This document shows, one piece after another, positions 41,291 to 43,499 of a stretch of 43,499 nt of DNA (position 1 is its first letter; every line of letters begins with the position of its first letter). The translations under genes were made by a program, and so were the position numbers. The stretch comes from Oceanibaculum indicum P24. GTDB lineage: Bacteria; Pseudomonadota; Alphaproteobacteria; Oceanibaculales; Oceanibaculaceae. The notes beneath the pieces are model-generated. The model made no database searches, had not been told where the DNA came from, and was given only the letters and a program-made list of their open reading frames with translations. The stretch is from the NCBI RefSeq assembly GCF_000299935.1, contig NZ_AMRL01000028.1, positions 1 to 43,499 of the forward strand, read 5' to 3'.

Positions 41291-42430
41291 ATGACTGAAA
41301 CCTGCGACTTCCTGGTAATCGGTGGCGGTATCGCCGGCGCGTCCGCCGGCTACGAGCTGGCCAAGCATGGCCGCGTCATCCTGGCCGAGAAGGAAAGCCA
41401 GCCCGGCTATCACACGACCGGCCGGTCGGCGGCACTGTTCGCGGAAGGCTATGGCAACGCCCCGATCCGCGCGCTGACCCGCGCCAGCCGCGCCTTCTTC
41501 GAGGCCCCGCCGGAAGGATTCACCGAGGCGCCGCTGCTGACCCCGCGCGGCGCGATGATCGTGGCAACCGCCGAGCAGATGCCGATTCTGGAAAAGGCCT
41601 ATGAAGAGACCCGGGCGACGCTACCCGGCGTCGAATGGCTGGATGCCGCCGGTGTGCTGCGCCACGCGCCGGTGCTGCGCGAGGGCTATGCCGTCGCCGG
41701 CTTCTATAATGAGGGCGAGCGCGACATGGATGTGAACGCCATCCATCAGGGCTATCTGCGCGGCATCCGCGCCGCCGGCGGACAGATCGTCACCGATGCA
41801 GAGATCACCAGCCTGGCGCGCGAGGGCGATGGCTGGCGCGTCGAGACCCGCGCCGGCAGCTTCTCCGCCGCCGTGGTGGTGAACGCGGCAGGCGCCTGGG
41901 CGGACGAGATCGCCGCCCTGGCCGGCGTAGCGAAGGTGGGATTGCAGCCCAAGCGCCGCACCGCCTTCACCTTCGATGCGCCGGACGGCATGGATGTCCA
42001 TGCCCTGCCCGCCGTCGTCGATGCCGAGGAGAACTGGTATTTTCGGCCCGAATCCGGCCGGCTGATGGGCAGCCCGGCGGACGAGATCGACTCGCCGCCC
42101 TGCGATGCGCAGCCGGACGAGATGGACATCGCCATCGCCGTGGACCGGATCGAACAGGCGACCATATTCCAGATCCGCCGCCTCGCCTCGCGCTGGGCGG
42201 GGCTGCGCAGCTTCGTCGCCGACCGCACCATGGTCGCGGGATTCGCGCCGGAGACGAAGGGATTCTTCTGGCTGGCCGGTCAGGGCGGCTATGGCATCCA
42301 GACCGCACCTGCCATGGGCCGGCTTACGGCGAGCCTCGCTACCGGCAATGGCCTGCCGGCGGATATTGCGGGCTTCGGCGTGTCGGCGGCCGATCTGGCG
42401 CCGGACCGGCCGGCGCTGCAAGAGTCATAA
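41291..42430 (+). CDS. FAD-dependent oxidoreductase (DAO/DadA family)
   Basis: This 379-residue flavoprotein has the dinucleotide loop GGGIAG at residues 11-16, followed by LAEKESQPGYHTTGRSAALF, the FAD pyrophosphate region of the D-amino acid oxidase/sarcosine oxidase/glycerol-3-phosphate dehydrogenase group. The conserved C-terminal FWLAGQGGYGIQTAPAMGRL is present. Such enzymes oxidise amino acids or hydroxy acids and pass electrons to oxygen or quinone. The ATG at 41291 lacks a strong ribosome site, and the frame extends upstream without protein-like sequence. It is divergent from the DUF1217 gene, and its substrate cannot be named. Confidence 0.88.
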   Translation: MTETCDFLVIGGGIAGASAGYELAKHGRVILAEKESQPGYHTTGRSAALFAEGYGNAPIRALTRASRAFFEAPPEGFTEAPLLTPRGAMIVATAEQMPILEKAYEETRATLPGVEWLDAAGVLRHAPVLREGYAVAGFYNEGERDMDVNAIHQGYLRGIRAAGGQIVTDAEITSLAREGDGWRVETRAGSFSAAVVVNAAGAWADEIAALAGVAKVGLQPKRRTAFTFDAPDGMDVHALPAVVDAEENWYFRPESGRLMGSPADEIDSPPCDAQPDEMDIAIAVDRIEQATIFQIRRLASRWAGLRSFVADRTMVAGFAPETKGFFWLAGQGGYGIQTAPAMGRLTASLATGNGLPADIAGFGVSAADLAPDRPALQES

Positions 42431-42527
42431 TCGTCAGAATTTTCAGGCGGCTAAGGATTCGTAAAGGATTGGCGGGTACCCTCGGCGGATTGAGAGCGCC
42501 TTTGCGTTGTCCATAACCGAGAATCCT

Positions 42528-43340
42528 ATGCCCGCTATGACTGACAGCATCGTGAACATCCTCCTGGTCGGCGACATCGCCAGCCGGCGGGTGTCGATTC
42601 GCGCGATGCTGGAAGCGGCGGATGAGTCGTTTCGCGTCGCCACGGCGGAGACCATCGGCCAGGCCGCCGCACGCCTGCAGGCTGGAGGCGTCGATCTGGT
42701 GATCCTCGACAGCCGCGAGGGGACGGCCATCGATCTCGGCAGCATCCCGGTGCTGCGCTGCCTCGCCCCGACCCTGCCGATCCTGGCGGTGGTACCGATG
42801 CTGGAGGAGATGGACAGCCGTGTTGCCGATTATCACGGCGCCAGCGGCTGCTTCGTGCTGGAAAATTACGACGAGAAGGGCATCGCCGCCTTACTGCGCC
42901 GTCATCTGGCGCGGCCGGTACAGAGTGACGCCACCCGCGTCCCGCATGTGCTGATCGTCGAGGACGAACCGGCGACGGCGGAAATCCTGACCCGCTATGT
43001 CGCCTGGCGCGGCTACCGTGTCAGCGTTGTCAGCAATGGCCGTGAGGCGCTCGACCTGATGGTGTCCGATCCCGCCGACCTGGTCATCACCGATCTCGAC
43101 ATGCCGGTGCTGGACGGCGAAGGGCTGATCGCGGAGCTGCAGGCCTGCGAAAAGCGGCCGCACATCATCGTCGTGACCGGCAACCCGGTCAGCGACCTGA
43201 CCTGGAAGAAGCTGCGCAACGCGGTCGTCGAACTCTACCAGAAACCGCTGAATTTGAAGGAGATCGGCCGGACGGTCGAACGGCTGATCGGCATCAGCCT
43301 GCGTCCCGTCCTTGGCACGCCGACGATAGAGGCACGCTGA
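42528..43340 (+). CDS. Response regulator with two receiver domains
   Basis: The product is 270 residues from the ATG at 42528; a TTG at 42507 and an ATG at 42537 are alternatives. Receiver 1 (about 10-130) is weakly conserved but keeps the aspartate D61 in VDLVILDSREG. Receiver 2 (about 140-255) is canonical: acidic pair E145-D146 (VLIVEDEPATAE), phosphorylation site D189 (VITDLDMPVLDGEG) and switch lysine K239 (YQKPL). There is no DNA-binding or enzyme output domain, so output would be through protein contacts, as in CheY-like or DivK-like proteins. No sensor kinase gene is next to it in the window. Confidence 0.87.
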   Translation: MPAMTDSIVNILLVGDIASRRVSIRAMLEAADESFRVATAETIGQAAARLQAGGVDLVILDSREGTAIDLGSIPVLRCLAPTLPILAVVPMLEEMDSRVADYHGASGCFVLENYDEKGIAALLRRHLARPVQSDATRVPHVLIVEDEPATAEILTRYVAWRGYRVSVVSNGREALDLMVSDPADLVITDLDMPVLDGEGLIAELQACEKRPHIIVVTGNPVSDLTWKKLRNAVVELYQKPLNLKEIGRTVERLIGISLRPVLGTPTIEAR

Positions 43341-43350
43341 TTTATTGGGT

Positions 43351-43370
43351 GGAGCAAGACCCTGCTCCTT
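43351..43370 (+). terminator. Weak hairpin after the response regulator gene
   Basis: GGAGCA (43351-43356) and TGCTCC (43363-43368) form a 6-bp stem with a 6-base loop, followed by only two T residues and CCTATAG. It may be a weak terminator. Confidence 0.3.
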
Positions 43371-43419
43371 CCTATAGTGGCCGCGTCCCTCCCTGCTGGC
43401 GCCAAGGCGCCCCGACACA

Positions 43420-43499
43420 GTGCCCCGCTATATCCGCCGCATTCCCCGCCCCGATATCCCGACATTCCCGCCCTTCGGCATCGGCCATAATGGCGGCCC
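43420..43499 (+). CDS. Possible start of a gene running off the right edge
   Basis: From a GTG at 43420 the frame stays open to the edge for 26 codons and encodes a proline- and arginine-rich N-terminus (PRYIRRIPRPDIPTF) leading into FGIGHNGG. The motif IGHNGGP recurs near the start of many unrelated-looking alphaproteobacterial small proteins, which favours a real gene. The ribosome site is poor (AAGG about 12 bases upstream). Function cannot be stated from this fragment. Confidence 0.35.
   Translation, partial: MPRYIRRIPRPDIPTFPPFGIGHNGG

Noticed and set aside
1-43499. CRISPR arrays, tRNA, rRNA, integrases or transposases
   Set aside because: I saw no regularly spaced direct repeats, no cloverleaf-like segments and no mobility enzymes in the reading frames.

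Overview
The window is high-GC (roughly two thirds G+C by eye), densely coded chromosomal DNA from an alphaproteobacterium, most likely of the Rhodospirillales type. This rests on a short Caulobacter-style flagellin, a fused PhaAB antiporter subunit, DUF1217 flagellar and HAMP-chemoreceptor genes, a tripartite tricarboxylate transporter (TTT), and GC-rich dispersed palindromic repeats. I see no insertion sequence, prophage, CRISPR array, rRNA or tRNA. Species assignment is not possible from sequence reading alone.

Layout. 1-757 (-): flagellin, cut by the window edge. 924-5190: an L-aspartate dehydrogenase-like gene divergent from a complete TTT system (TctC, TctB, TctA). 5200-7449: a small ACT-like gene divergent from an acetolactate-synthase-like ThDP enzyme. 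7717-10043: a secreted PDC/Cache-like protein followed by a CHASE3 chemoreceptor, closed by a strong terminator. 10150-13502: a PAS-like protein, a class V aminotransferase and an amidase. 13816-19705: a Mrp/Pha cation/proton antiporter operon (phaAB-C-D-E-F-G), then a convergent STAS-like gene. 20287-27058: a mannose-1-phosphate guanylyltransferase, a 41-residue membrane peptide gene with a well-formed promoter/operator, an amidohydrolase, a methyltransferase, a formamidase and an SDR.

27133-41042 is the most interesting part: a nonulosonic (pseudaminic-type) acid and flagellar glycosylation island. On the plus strand pseF, a methyltransferase, a GNAT acetyltransferase, an ATP-grasp protein and a HAD hydrolase are packed head to tail. 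pseI lies convergent to them. A TylF-like methyltransferase then leads into a 1103-residue protein made of two tandem TPR + glycosyltransferase modules. On the minus strand a flagellar DUF1217 gene, a small TPR gene, pseB and pseC run in one direction, which ties the sugar to the flagellum. No recognisable PseG hydrolase and no Maf-type glycosyltransferase is present. My inference is that the double TPR-glycosyltransferase transfers the CMP-activated sugar to flagellin, in the manner of Caulobacter FlmG. An AT-rich orphan gene (36639-37199) sits inside the island between two copies of a dispersed repeat.

41291-43499: a DadA-type FAD oxidoreductase, a double-receiver response regulator, and the possible start of another gene at the right edge.
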